A stretch of DNA of 64,000 bases from Pseudomonadota bacterium (GTDB lineage Bacteria > Pseudomonadota > Gammaproteobacteria > Steroidobacterales > Steroidobacteraceae): the NCBI GenBank assembly GCA_037200975.1, contig JBBCGI010000001.1, forward strand, positions 4,485,716 through 4,549,715, written 5' to 3'. The translations under genes were made by a program, and so were the position numbers. Below are positions 16,953 to 27,121 of the stretch, piece after piece (the first letter of the stretch is position 1; every line of letters starts with the position of its first letter). Below the pieces are notes generated by a model. It saw only the letters and a program-made list of their open reading frames with translations. It was not told the DNA's origin and did not search any database.

Positions 16953-18293
16953 GTGATCTACACTGCTGCGCGAAAGACGCGCCGCGTCAGATCGGATACG
17001 ACCTTGCTCAAACAACTTTCCCGCGCCCGCCTGATTGGACTCATTGCGCTCGTCCTCATCGTCCTGTTTGGCCTCTATCGATGGATGGCCGGCGGCGACG
17101 CCGCTCCTGAATACCAGACCACGGTGGTCGAAAAAGGCAGTGTCGTCGCGCGTGTCAGCACATCCGGCAGCCTGCAGGCGGTCGTCACGGTCGACGTCGG
17201 CAGCCAGGTCTCGGGCCGCATCCAGGAGCTGTACGCCGACTTCAATTCCCCGGTGAAGAAGGGCGAGTTGATCGCGAAGATCGACCCGTCGCTGTTCCAG
17301 GCGGCGGTCGTGCAGGCCGAGGCCAATGTCACCGCCGCGCGCGCCAACGTCACGCGCCTCACCGTCACCGCCGACGACGCGGAACGCCAGGCCAAACGCG
17401 CCACGGATGTGTACGCGCAGCGGCTGATCTCCGAGACCGAACGCGATAACGCCGTCGCCACCGCGCGCGCCGCGCGCGCCGCGGTCGACCAGGGTGTCGG
17501 CCAGCTCGCGCAATCACGCGCGCAGCTCGACCAGGCGAAGACCAATCTGCGGTACACGGACATTCTTTCGCCCACCGACGGCGTCGTCATTTCGCGCGCG
17601 GTGAACAAGGGCCAGACGGTGGCGGCGTCGCTGTCGGCGCCGGTTATCTTCACCATCGCGCAGGATCTGCGCGCGATGGAGGTCCATACCAATGTGGCGG
17701 AATCGGACATCGGCCGGTTGAAGCCGGGCATGCGCGTCACTTTCACGGTGGACGCATATCCTGGCGAGCCATTTCGCGGCTCCATCCGCGACATCCGCAA
17801 TGCGCCACAGATCGTGCAGAACGTGGTGACCTACGACGCGGTGATCGATGTCGCCAATCCCGATCTGAAGCTGAAACCTGGCATGACCGCGACGGTCAGC
17901 ATCGTGGCGGATCGCCGGCGCGACGTGCTTACGGTGCCGAATACGGCGCTGCGTTTCCGGCCTGAAGGCGCGCCGCCGGAACAGACCGCACAGCGCCCGG
18001 GCGCGCAGGGTGGCGGTGCTGCTGCAGGTCAACGTCGCGAACGCGGTGAAGGCGGCCAGCGCGAAGGTGATGGCGACGATGCAGCCCCGGTCGCGGTCAA
18101 ACGTACGGTGTATGTGCTGGTCGACGGCGAGCCAGTGCCGCGCACCGTGACGACCGGTCTCACCGACGGCCGCATCACGGAAGTCACCGGTGGCGAGCTG
18201 AAGGAAGGCGAAGCGGTCATCGTCGGTGCCGGGGGGCAGAACGCCCAGGGTCAGCGCGCCGGGCAGCAGCAACGCGGCCCGCGCATCCTGTAG
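16953..18293 (+). CDS. MacA/HlyD-type periplasmic adaptor subunit
   Basis: 446 residues if the GTG at 16953 is used; TTG at 17004 is an alternative start just before LKQLSRARLIGL. An N-terminal anchor helix (RLIGLIALVLIVLFGLYRW) precedes a biotinyl-lipoyl-like half (VSTSGSLQAVVTVDVGSQV), a coiled-coil hairpin (about 105-205), the second lipoyl half, a beta-barrel and a membrane-proximal domain. A Gln/Gly/Arg-rich insert (about 345-375) is unusual. It links an inner-membrane ABC exporter to an outer-membrane channel. An ABC ATPase and a permease follow directly, so this is a MacAB-type tripartite export system (peptides, lipids or drugs; substrate unknown). Confidence 0.88.
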   Translation: MIYTAARKTRRVRSDTTLLKQLSRARLIGLIALVLIVLFGLYRWMAGGDAAPEYQTTVVEKGSVVARVSTSGSLQAVVTVDVGSQVSGRIQELYADFNSPVKKGELIAKIDPSLFQAAVVQAEANVTAARANVTRLTVTADDAERQAKRATDVYAQRLISETERDNAVATARAARAAVDQGVGQLAQSRAQLDQAKTNLRYTDILSPTDGVVISRAVNKGQTVAASLSAPVIFTIAQDLRAMEVHTNVAESDIGRLKPGMRVTFTVDAYPGEPFRGSIRDIRNAPQIVQNVVTYDAVIDVANPDLKLKPGMTATVSIVADRRRDVLTVPNTALRFRPEGAPPEQTAQRPGAQGGGAAAGQRRERGEGGQREGDGDDAAPVAVKRTVYVLVDGEPVPRTVTTGLTDGRITEVTGGELKEGEAVIVGAGGQNAQGQRAGQQQRGPRIL

Positions 18294-18310
18294 TTAGCCG
18301 GCAGCGTCCC

Positions 18311-19015
18311 GTGGCCCTCATCGAACTGCGCAACCTCGGCAAGATCTATCAATCCGGCGATACGGAATTCGCCGCGTTGCACGACGTGAACCTGTCGATC
18401 GAGCGCGGCGAGTTCGTCGCGATCACCGGCTCATCGGGTTCCGGCAAGTCGACCTTGATGAACCTTCTCGGTTGCCTCGATTCGCCGTCGCGCGGCAGTT
18501 ATCTGCTGGCCGATCGGGACGTCGCGAAGTTGTCGCGCATCGAGCTCGCGAAGGTGCGCAACGAATTCATCGGCTTCGTGTTCCAGAGTTTCAACCTGCT
18601 CAAGCGCACCTCGGCCGCGGAAAACGTCGAGCTGCCGCTGATCTACGCCAAGGTGCCGCTGGCCGAGCGGCACAAACGCGCCAAGGAAGCGCTCGATCGG
18701 GTCGGGCTCGCGCACCGTGCGGGGCATCATCCCTCGCAGTTGTCAGGCGGCCAGCAGCAGCGCGTGGCGATCGCACGCGCGCTGGTCACCAATCCGCCGC
18801 TGATCCTCGCCGACGAACCCACGGGCAACCTGGACTCCGCCACCACGGTCGAGATCATGAAACTGCTGACGGACCTGCAGAAATCCGGCATGACCATCGT
18901 GTTCGTCACGCATGAACCGGACGTCGCGGCGTACGCGGCGCGCAAACTGCTGCTCAAGGATGGCGGCGTCGTGAGCGACCAGCGCCAGCAGCCCGTGCTC
19001 AAGGAGGCCTCATGA
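18311..19015 (+). CDS. MacB/LolD-type ABC transporter ATPase
   Basis: 234 residues, GTG start. Walker A is GSSGSGKST (40-48), the Q-loop VFQSFNLL, the signature LSGGQQQRVAIARAL, Walker B LILADEPTGNLD and the switch His in VFVTHEPD. It energises the permease encoded next, whose ATG overlaps its stop by four bases. In E. coli MacB the ATPase and permease are one chain; here they are split, as in many MacB-like systems. Confidence 0.93.
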   Translation: MALIELRNLGKIYQSGDTEFAALHDVNLSIERGEFVAITGSSGSGKSTLMNLLGCLDSPSRGSYLLADRDVAKLSRIELAKVRNEFIGFVFQSFNLLKRTSAAENVELPLIYAKVPLAERHKRAKEALDRVGLAHRAGHHPSQLSGGQQQRVAIARALVTNPPLILADEPTGNLDSATTVEIMKLLTDLQKSGMTIVFVTHEPDVAAYAARKLLLKDGGVVSDQRQQPVLKEAS

Positions 19016-20244
19016 TTTCGGCCGGTGAAACACTGCGTCTGGCGGGAATCGCATTGACGCGGAACAAGATGCGCTCGTTCCTTACCGCGCTCGGCATCAT
19101 CATCGGCGTCGGCGCGGTGATCTTCATGCAATCGATCGGCGAGGGCGCGAAGTCGCGGGTGCGCGCGCAGATCGAAGGCGCCGGCACCAACATCGTCATG
19201 TTGTTCTCGGGTTCGAGCCAGGGAGCGGGAGGCCGGGGCGGCGCGGGTTCGCAACCCAGCATCACCTGGGAAGACCTGCGCGCGATTCAAACCGAGCTGC
19301 CTTCCGTGGCCGCGGTCGCGCCGCAGATGAACGCCAGTCAGCCGGTGATCTCGGAAACCAACACCTGGAATACGCAGATCACGGGCACGACGCCGGATTT
19401 CTTCACCATCCGCAACTGGCCGGTGTCGAGTGGCGCGATGTTCACGGCCTCGGACCAGGCCGGCGCCGCGAAGAATGCAGTGATTGGTCAGACCGCCGCG
19501 GAGAACCTGTTCGGTCCCGGCGTCGATCCGATCGGCCAGATCATCCGCATCCGCGACGCGCCGTTCACCATCATCGGCGTGCTCGAGCGCAAGGGTCAGA
19601 ACGCGATGGGTTCGGACCAGGACGATGTGATCTTCATCCCGATGTCCACGTTCCAGTCGCGTATGCAGCGCGGGCTCGGCAAGTTCGTGCCGGGGCGTAT
19701 CTTCGTGAGCGCCGTGTCGCCCGAAGCGATTCCGCGCGCGCGCCAGGAAATCGGCGCGTTGCTGCGCGAACGCCATCGTCTCGGCCCCGACGACGAAGAC
19801 GATTTTTCCACCAGCAGCATGGCGGAGATGACCAGCATGCTCACGTCCACGCAGGACACGGTCACGAGCCTGTTGTTCTCGGTCGCGCTGGTGTCGCTCG
19901 TCGTCGGCGGCATCGGCGTGATGAACATCATGCTGGTGTCGGTCACCGAGCGCACGCGCGAGATCGGCATCCGCATGGCGGTGGGTGCGCAGCCGGCCGA
20001 CATCATGGCGCAGTTCCTGGTCGAAGCACTGGTGCTCGCCGCGATCGGCGGCGCACTGGGCGTGATCTTCGGTGTCGGCTTCGGATATCTGCTGGCGAGC
20101 AAATTCGGCTGGACGATGGTCACGCGCACTTCGATCGTGGTGGCGGCACTCGCGGTCAGCGCGGGCGTCGGCGTCGTGTTCGGACTTTATCCCGCGCGGA
20201 AGGCCTCGCGACTCGACCCGATCGAAGCTCTGCGCTACGAGTGA
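19012..20244 (+). CDS. MacB-type ABC transporter permease
   Basis: 410 residues. MacB/FtsX architecture: an N-terminal membrane helix (NKMRSFLTALGIIIGVGAVI), a large periplasmic domain (about 50-275) with a Gly-rich stretch near 65-80, then three C-terminal helices (VTSLLFSVALVSLVVGGIGV, the LVEALVLAAIGGALGVI region and VVAALAVSAGVGVVFG) and the conserved end PARKASRLDPIEALRYE. Mechanotransmission-type exporter partnered by the two preceding genes. Translationally coupled to the ATPase. Confidence 0.93.
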   Translation: MISAGETLRLAGIALTRNKMRSFLTALGIIIGVGAVIFMQSIGEGAKSRVRAQIEGAGTNIVMLFSGSSQGAGGRGGAGSQPSITWEDLRAIQTELPSVAAVAPQMNASQPVISETNTWNTQITGTTPDFFTIRNWPVSSGAMFTASDQAGAAKNAVIGQTAAENLFGPGVDPIGQIIRIRDAPFTIIGVLERKGQNAMGSDQDDVIFIPMSTFQSRMQRGLGKFVPGRIFVSAVSPEAIPRARQEIGALLRERHRLGPDDEDDFSTSSMAEMTSMLTSTQDTVTSLLFSVALVSLVVGGIGVMNIMLVSVTERTREIGIRMAVGAQPADIMAQFLVEALVLAAIGGALGVIFGVGFGYLLASKFGWTMVTRTSIVVAALAVSAGVGVVFGLYPARKASRLDPIEALRYE

Positions 20245-20301
20245 TTTTGCGGCGGGGCTATACTCCGCCTCCCTTCCAACCAATCATCGGATTCGATCGC
20301 C

Positions 20302-21690
20302 ATGAAAAAAGAGAACGCTGACGATTCTCAGGCGCCCGCGCGCCACAACGTTTCACGACGCAAAATTCTGGTCGGCGCGGCGGTTTCGCCGCTGATCATT
20401 TCTTCGCGTGCATGGGGCGCCAACAGCCGCATTCGCGTCGGGCAGATCGGCCTCGGGCGCATCGCGACCGGCCACGACATGCCGGGCGTCATCAAATCGG
20501 AGCTCGGCGATTACGTTGCGGTCTGCGATCTCGACAGCAAACGCGTCGAAGCCGGCGTGAAGATCGTCGAGAAGTCGTACACCGACCGCGGCGTAAAGGC
20601 GCCGCAGATCCGCAGTTTCGACAACTATCGCGAGCTCATCGCGCGCAAGGACATCGACGCGGTGGTCATCAGCACGCCGGACCACTGGCATGCGGAGTGT
20701 GCACTCGCCGCGGTCAACGCCGGCAAGGACGTCTATCTACAGAAGCCGTTCACGATGACCCACGCCGAGGGCGTGATCCTGCGCAATGCGGTCAAGCGCA
20801 CCGGGCGCATCCTGCAGGTCGGCAGCCAGCAGCGTTCATGGGAACAGTTTCGCCGTGCGGCCGAGCTCATTCGTTCCGGCCGCATCGGCAACGTACAGCG
20901 CGTGGAAATCGGATTGCCGACGGATCCCACGGCGCCCGACGCCGCGCCGCAGGGCGTGCCGGCGAATCTCGACTTCAGTCAGTGGCTGGGCCCGACGCCG
21001 GTGAAGTACTACACCGAGATGCGCGTGCATCCGCAGGCTGACTACAGTCGTCCGGGCTGGTTGCGTCACGAAGCGCATTGCCTCGGCATGATCACCGGCT
21101 GGGGCTCGCATCACTACGACACCATGCACTGGGCACTGGAGTTCGAAAACACCGGGCCCTCGAAAGTCGAAGGCAAGGGCGATTTCCCGCCGGAAGATCG
21201 CATCTGGAACGTGCATGGTTCGTACGACGTGACGCTGCAGTATCCGAAAGGTGTGGTGGTCAACGTCTCCGACAAACACAACACCGGCCTCAAGTTCTAC
21301 GGCGACGAGGGCTGGATCTGGGTGACTCGCGAGGGTACGGGCGCCACGTCGAGCGATCCGCAGGCCAAGGGCGCGAACCTGCCGCCGCTCGATGCCAGCG
21401 ATCCGAAGATCCTCGATCCGAATGGCGTCACGCGTCCTCTGCTGGTGAGCAAGTCGCATCACAAGAACTGGCTCGAGTGTGTGCAGTCGCGCAAACAACC
21501 TTTGGCGCCGGCGCATGTCGCTCATCGCAGCAACACGGCCTGCATCGTGAGCTGGATCGCGATGAAACTGGGCCGGCCGCTCGAGTGGGATCCGAAGACC
21601 GAGCGGTTCAAGAACGACGATGAAGCGAACTCCATGTTGACGCGCAGTGAGCGCGCGCCGTACGGCGCGTTGCATCTCGCGAAAGCCTGA
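20302..21690 (+). CDS. Tat-exported Gfo/Idh/MocA-family oxidoreductase
   Basis: 462 residues. A twin-arginine signal (VSRRKILVGAA, then hydrophobic, ending SSRAWGA) precedes the mature enzyme. The Rossmann fold starts IRVGQIGLGRIATGHD; STPDHWH and LQKPF (the family EKP variant) follow, then the C-terminal alpha/beta dehydrogenase domain. The Lys of QKPF is the usual catalytic Lys. Periplasmic members of this type carry tightly bound NAD(P) and act on sugars or glycosides (family knowledge). A strong terminator follows. Substrate unknown; the neighbour at 22041 looks like a glucuronoyl esterase, so plant-polysaccharide sugars are plausible. Confidence 0.88.
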   Translation: MKKENADDSQAPARHNVSRRKILVGAAVSPLIISSRAWGANSRIRVGQIGLGRIATGHDMPGVIKSELGDYVAVCDLDSKRVEAGVKIVEKSYTDRGVKAPQIRSFDNYRELIARKDIDAVVISTPDHWHAECALAAVNAGKDVYLQKPFTMTHAEGVILRNAVKRTGRILQVGSQQRSWEQFRRAAELIRSGRIGNVQRVEIGLPTDPTAPDAAPQGVPANLDFSQWLGPTPVKYYTEMRVHPQADYSRPGWLRHEAHCLGMITGWGSHHYDTMHWALEFENTGPSKVEGKGDFPPEDRIWNVHGSYDVTLQYPKGVVVNVSDKHNTGLKFYGDEGWIWVTREGTGATSSDPQAKGANLPPLDASDPKILDPNGVTRPLLVSKSHHKNWLECVQSRKQPLAPAHVAHRSNTACIVSWIAMKLGRPLEWDPKTERFKNDDEANSMLTRSERAPYGALHLAKA

Positions 21691-21713
21691 TCGACCGCGG
21701 GAAATGGAAATCG

Positions 21714-21743
21714 ACGGCCGCCGTTCTGGCGGCCGTTTTTTTT
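21714..21743 (+). terminator. Rho-independent terminator
   Basis: A perfect 9-base-pair stem (ACGGCCGCC with GGCGGCCGT), a 5-base loop and an eight-T tract. It lies 24 bases after the stop of the Gfo/Idh/MocA gene and clearly ends that transcript. Confidence 0.93.
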
Positions 21744-22040
21744 GCGCCGGCGCCTTGTCCGGGCGGGCAGGGCGCGCCTGTCTACCCGCCAAACTAGCCA
21801 GTCCTTCCGGCCGCTTCGCCTAACTGGTTAGGCCAATCAACCACGGCGTCGTGTTCAGGCGGGACTTGCTTGCAAGTGACTGACAATCGTCGATATTTCC
21901 CGTTTTTGATCGAAATACACGATTTCTTGACACCGGTGCCAGGTCGGACCAGACTCCGGCCGTGAGCGATTTGGTCAGGCCGAAGTGGTCAGGCCAATTA
22001 GGGTCAGATAAGCATTACGACTTAACAGGGGGGAGCAGAA
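21744..22040. other. Leader region with repeated TGGTYAGGCC motif
   Basis: 297 bases before the glucuronoyl-esterase-like gene. TGGTTAGGCCAAT (21825-21837), TGGTCAGGCCGAA (21972-21984) and TGGTCAGGCCAAT (21986-21998) are three direct copies of one motif, the last two starting 14 bases apart. GGTGCCAGGT (21935-21944) matches an arm of the long palindrome at 59257 and may be a half-copy of that repeat family. The tandem copies could be operator sites or repeat debris. No convincing -10/-35 pair was found. Confidence 0.4.
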
Positions 22041-24164
22041 ATGCGCCTTAAAGGACTTTTTGCGGCCGTTGCGTGCGCGCCGCTGCTATTGGGCACGCTC
22101 GCGGCGCCCAGCTTCGCGGGAAATGACAATCGCGGCAGCGATTTCCGCGGCAACGACGGCCGCGGGCACGACGATCGAGACAATGACGGCCGCGGCAACG
22201 ATGGTCGCGGGCACGACAACCGCGATAACGACGGCCGCGGACACGATCACCACGACAATGACGACCGATGGGATGACCACGACGGTCATTCGGGCAACAA
22301 GGGCATCAAGCCCATCAAGCATTTTCCGGAGCCGGAAACCTTCACCAAGCGGATCCACACGGTTCCAAACCCGTTCGTCAGCTGGGAAGGAACGGAAGTA
22401 AAGCCACGCGACTGGCCGGCACGTGCTGCGCAGTTCAAGCAGATCATGCAGCACTACGAGACGGGCTATCTGCCGTCCACCGAGGGGATCACCGTTTCCC
22501 TCGAAGTCACCAAGGCGCAGACCAGCTACACCGCTGCCAGCGGTGCCGGAGCCGCGCAGGTCACCGTGTACAAGAACGGGATCGCGGCCGCGCACAAGAT
22601 CGACATTTCGTTCTTCCTTCCCGATCCGGCCAACCCGGCGTTCCCGCCGCCGCGCAAGGGCTACCCGGTGATCCTCAACACGGGTACCTCGGTGTCGGGA
22701 TTCTCCGATCTCGCGGCCGTGTATGGCATCGCGACGGTCGGCATCGACGTCCGCGACATCGATTCGGGTGACAACGAAACCGGTTCCTACGTGGCGAACG
22801 GCCGCGCCGGTGTCGTCAACGACATCTTCGATCTCGTATCGATGATGCCGGATGCCAGCCGTACCGCTTTCAGCGCGGGACTGGTGAATGGCCGCTGGTT
22901 GCCGCCGTACGTCAACACGCCGGGCGATCCAAACGCGCCGAGCCTCATGTTGTCGCAGGCCTGGGGCATCAGCCGGGTCATCGACGCACTTGAGGCCGAC
23001 AACGCGAAGGCTGAAGCCGAGCGCGCGATCAACGTCAATCCGCTCAAGAGCGCGTTGTCGGGCATCTCGCGTCTGGGCAAGCTCACGTTGGTGGCGGGCG
23101 CCTTCGACCCGCGTATCGCCGTGGTCAACATCGTCTCGTCGGGTTCGGGCGGCGTCGTCATCGATCGCTTCCAGAGTCCGGACGTGAACGAGCGGCAGTC
23201 GCTCGGTCTCGAGCCGTCGTGGGGCTACGACTATCCACTCAACAAGAAGTACTACTACGTCAAGATCACCAACGCGAGCACGGTGGATACGACGTGGCGC
23301 GCGGATGCGGTTCTGCCCGCTGAAGCGCTCATCGATCCGCGCGGGCGGCCCGACGGTGGCACGACCGCAGCCAGTGCTTATCAGACCGACGGGGACTATC
23401 TGGATTTCGCGGCGGGCCTCAAGGTTGCCGATGGCCAGGTGAATCCGCTCGCGACGGGTGCGAATGCCAACACCACGACCGGCGTCGGACATGGTGGCAA
23501 CATCAAGCCCGGCTATGCGGTCATCAACTTCGGCATCCAGACGGGTGCGGGCGCGGAGCAGGGTCACAACCAGGGCACGCAGAACTTCACCGATGTGCGG
23601 TGGGGATACGGCGCCTGGTTCAGCCCGCGGTTCCGGCAGTGGCCGATTCTTCCGCAGTTCGCCGATGTGGACATCATCAAGCGGGTGAATCGCGGTGAGT
23701 ACGGTTACATCATCACCGAGCCGTTCGATCAGCATTTCCTCGTGGGCATGATCGCGCCGCGCGCGGTCCTGATCCAGGACGGATACCTGAGCAACAACAC
23801 CAATCCGGAAGGCACGTATTTCGGATATCTCGCGGCGCGGGAGATCTATCGCTTCCTGGGTGTTCCCGAGAAGCTAGGTCTCAACATGCACCTGATCAAT
23901 CACGCCAACCCGTTGCGCGAGAAGTACGAGTTGGGTGAGTTCATGACGGCGGTGTTCAAGAACAAGGATCTCGATCCGAAGTTCCATATCCAGCCGTTCC
24001 CGATCAACGATCCGCGCAGCCTGTTCGACTACAAGAAGCTGGACTGGGCCGCACCGGGCCACGATTCGCTCAAGAAGCAGGTCGAAAGACTGCGTATGTC
24101 CGAGCGAGACCGGCCGAGAGTGTCGGTCCGCGCGGACTCCGATAGGGAATCCTGCCGGGACTAA
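22041..24164 (+). CDS. CE15-like glucuronoyl esterase with repetitive N-terminal region
   Basis: 707 residues. The signal peptide MRLKGLFAAVACAPLLLGTLA ends near SFAG. Residues about 27-90 are a low-complexity Asn/Asp/Gly/Arg/His run built of NDGRGHD-like units. The alpha/beta-hydrolase then shows the CE15 nucleophile region as GISRLGK (341-347, Ser343) with AGAFDPRIAV and SGSGG behind it, EPFDQHFLVGMIAPR like the family LPFDxHxLxAxIAPR, and NHANPLR with the probable catalytic His. CE15 enzymes cut the ester between lignin alcohols and glucuronoxylan (family knowledge). The oxyanion Arg after the Ser is kept, but the family's GCSR Cys is Ile here. It is likely secreted or periplasmic. A long stem-loop follows. 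Confidence 0.75.
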   Translation: MRLKGLFAAVACAPLLLGTLAAPSFAGNDNRGSDFRGNDGRGHDDRDNDGRGNDGRGHDNRDNDGRGHDHHDNDDRWDDHDGHSGNKGIKPIKHFPEPETFTKRIHTVPNPFVSWEGTEVKPRDWPARAAQFKQIMQHYETGYLPSTEGITVSLEVTKAQTSYTAASGAGAAQVTVYKNGIAAAHKIDISFFLPDPANPAFPPPRKGYPVILNTGTSVSGFSDLAAVYGIATVGIDVRDIDSGDNETGSYVANGRAGVVNDIFDLVSMMPDASRTAFSAGLVNGRWLPPYVNTPGDPNAPSLMLSQAWGISRVIDALEADNAKAEAERAINVNPLKSALSGISRLGKLTLVAGAFDPRIAVVNIVSSGSGGVVIDRFQSPDVNERQSLGLEPSWGYDYPLNKKYYYVKITNASTVDTTWRADAVLPAEALIDPRGRPDGGTTAASAYQTDGDYLDFAAGLKVADGQVNPLATGANANTTTGVGHGGNIKPGYAVINFGIQTGAGAEQGHNQGTQNFTDVRWGYGAWFSPRFRQWPILPQFADVDIIKRVNRGEYGYIITEPFDQHFLVGMIAPRAVLIQDGYLSNNTNPEGTYFGYLAAREIYRFLGVPEKLGLNMHLINHANPLREKYELGEFMTAVFKNKDLDPKFHIQPFPINDPRSLFDYKKLDWAAPGHDSLKKQVERLRMSERDRPRVSVRADSDRESCRD

Positions 24165-24184
24165 GCACTCGTCCCGTTCAGGAG

Positions 24185-24217
24185 GGCGCCCAGACGACGG
24201 GAGTCTGGGCGCCCCTT
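24185..24217 (+). terminator. Stem-loop terminator after the esterase gene
   Basis: A perfect 12-base-pair stem (GGGCGCCCAGAC with GTCTGGGCGCCC) and a 7-base loop, 20 bases after the stop codon. The T-tract is weak (CTTGCCTT), so termination may be partial. Confidence 0.7.
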
Positions 24218-24222
24218 GCCTT

Positions 24223-24310
24223 GGTGCCGGGGTGCAATTGTCGTAATTAAGTCAGCGTCCGTTCACGCGCGGAGGCAGAGCTAATTACGACAATTGCACC
24301 CCGGCACCAC
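24223..24310. repeat. Long extragenic palindrome, copy A
   Basis: A perfect 28-base inverted repeat (24223-24250 and 24283-24310) around a 32-base loop. The arm begins TGGTGCCGGGGTGCAATTG. Copy B at 52918-53034 shares this arm with one central base changed. It lies between the esterase terminator and the glycogen phosphorylase gene. It looks like a REP-type extragenic element; no transposase is near. Confidence 0.85.
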
Positions 24311-24454
24311 TTATTTTTCGCACCGAATCGGCGCTGTGGGTGAGCCGCTCGCTTCGCGGCGGTGCAAGTTGCAACTCGATGGGGGCAAATTGATCGGGTA
24401 ATTCCTGCACGAATCTTGCAGAGTCCCGCCATTACAAATAGCGAGGCGCCCGCC

Positions 24455-26995
<2,541 letters not shown>

Positions 26996-27121
26996 CGGAA
27001 TCGGCGGGCCCGTTTCCCGGGCGGGCCGGGCGCGAAACCCCGGTTTCAATTGACACAAACCGGCCCGAGCCGGCATTCCCGCAGTATCCTCGCTCGAAAA
27101 GCCGCGTCGCAGGGCGAATCG

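Noticed and set aside
18727-20283. 518-codon leftward open frame over the ABC permease
   Set aside because: Antisense shadow of macB-like permease with unnatural His/Arg/Asp composition.
22110-22290. CRISPR-like repeats
   Set aside because: The repeats are short, imperfect and in frame; they encode the Asp/Gly/Arg/His-rich part of the esterase.
22086-23735. 549-codon leftward open frame over the esterase gene
   Set aside because: Antisense shadow; Arg/His/Val-rich with no motif.
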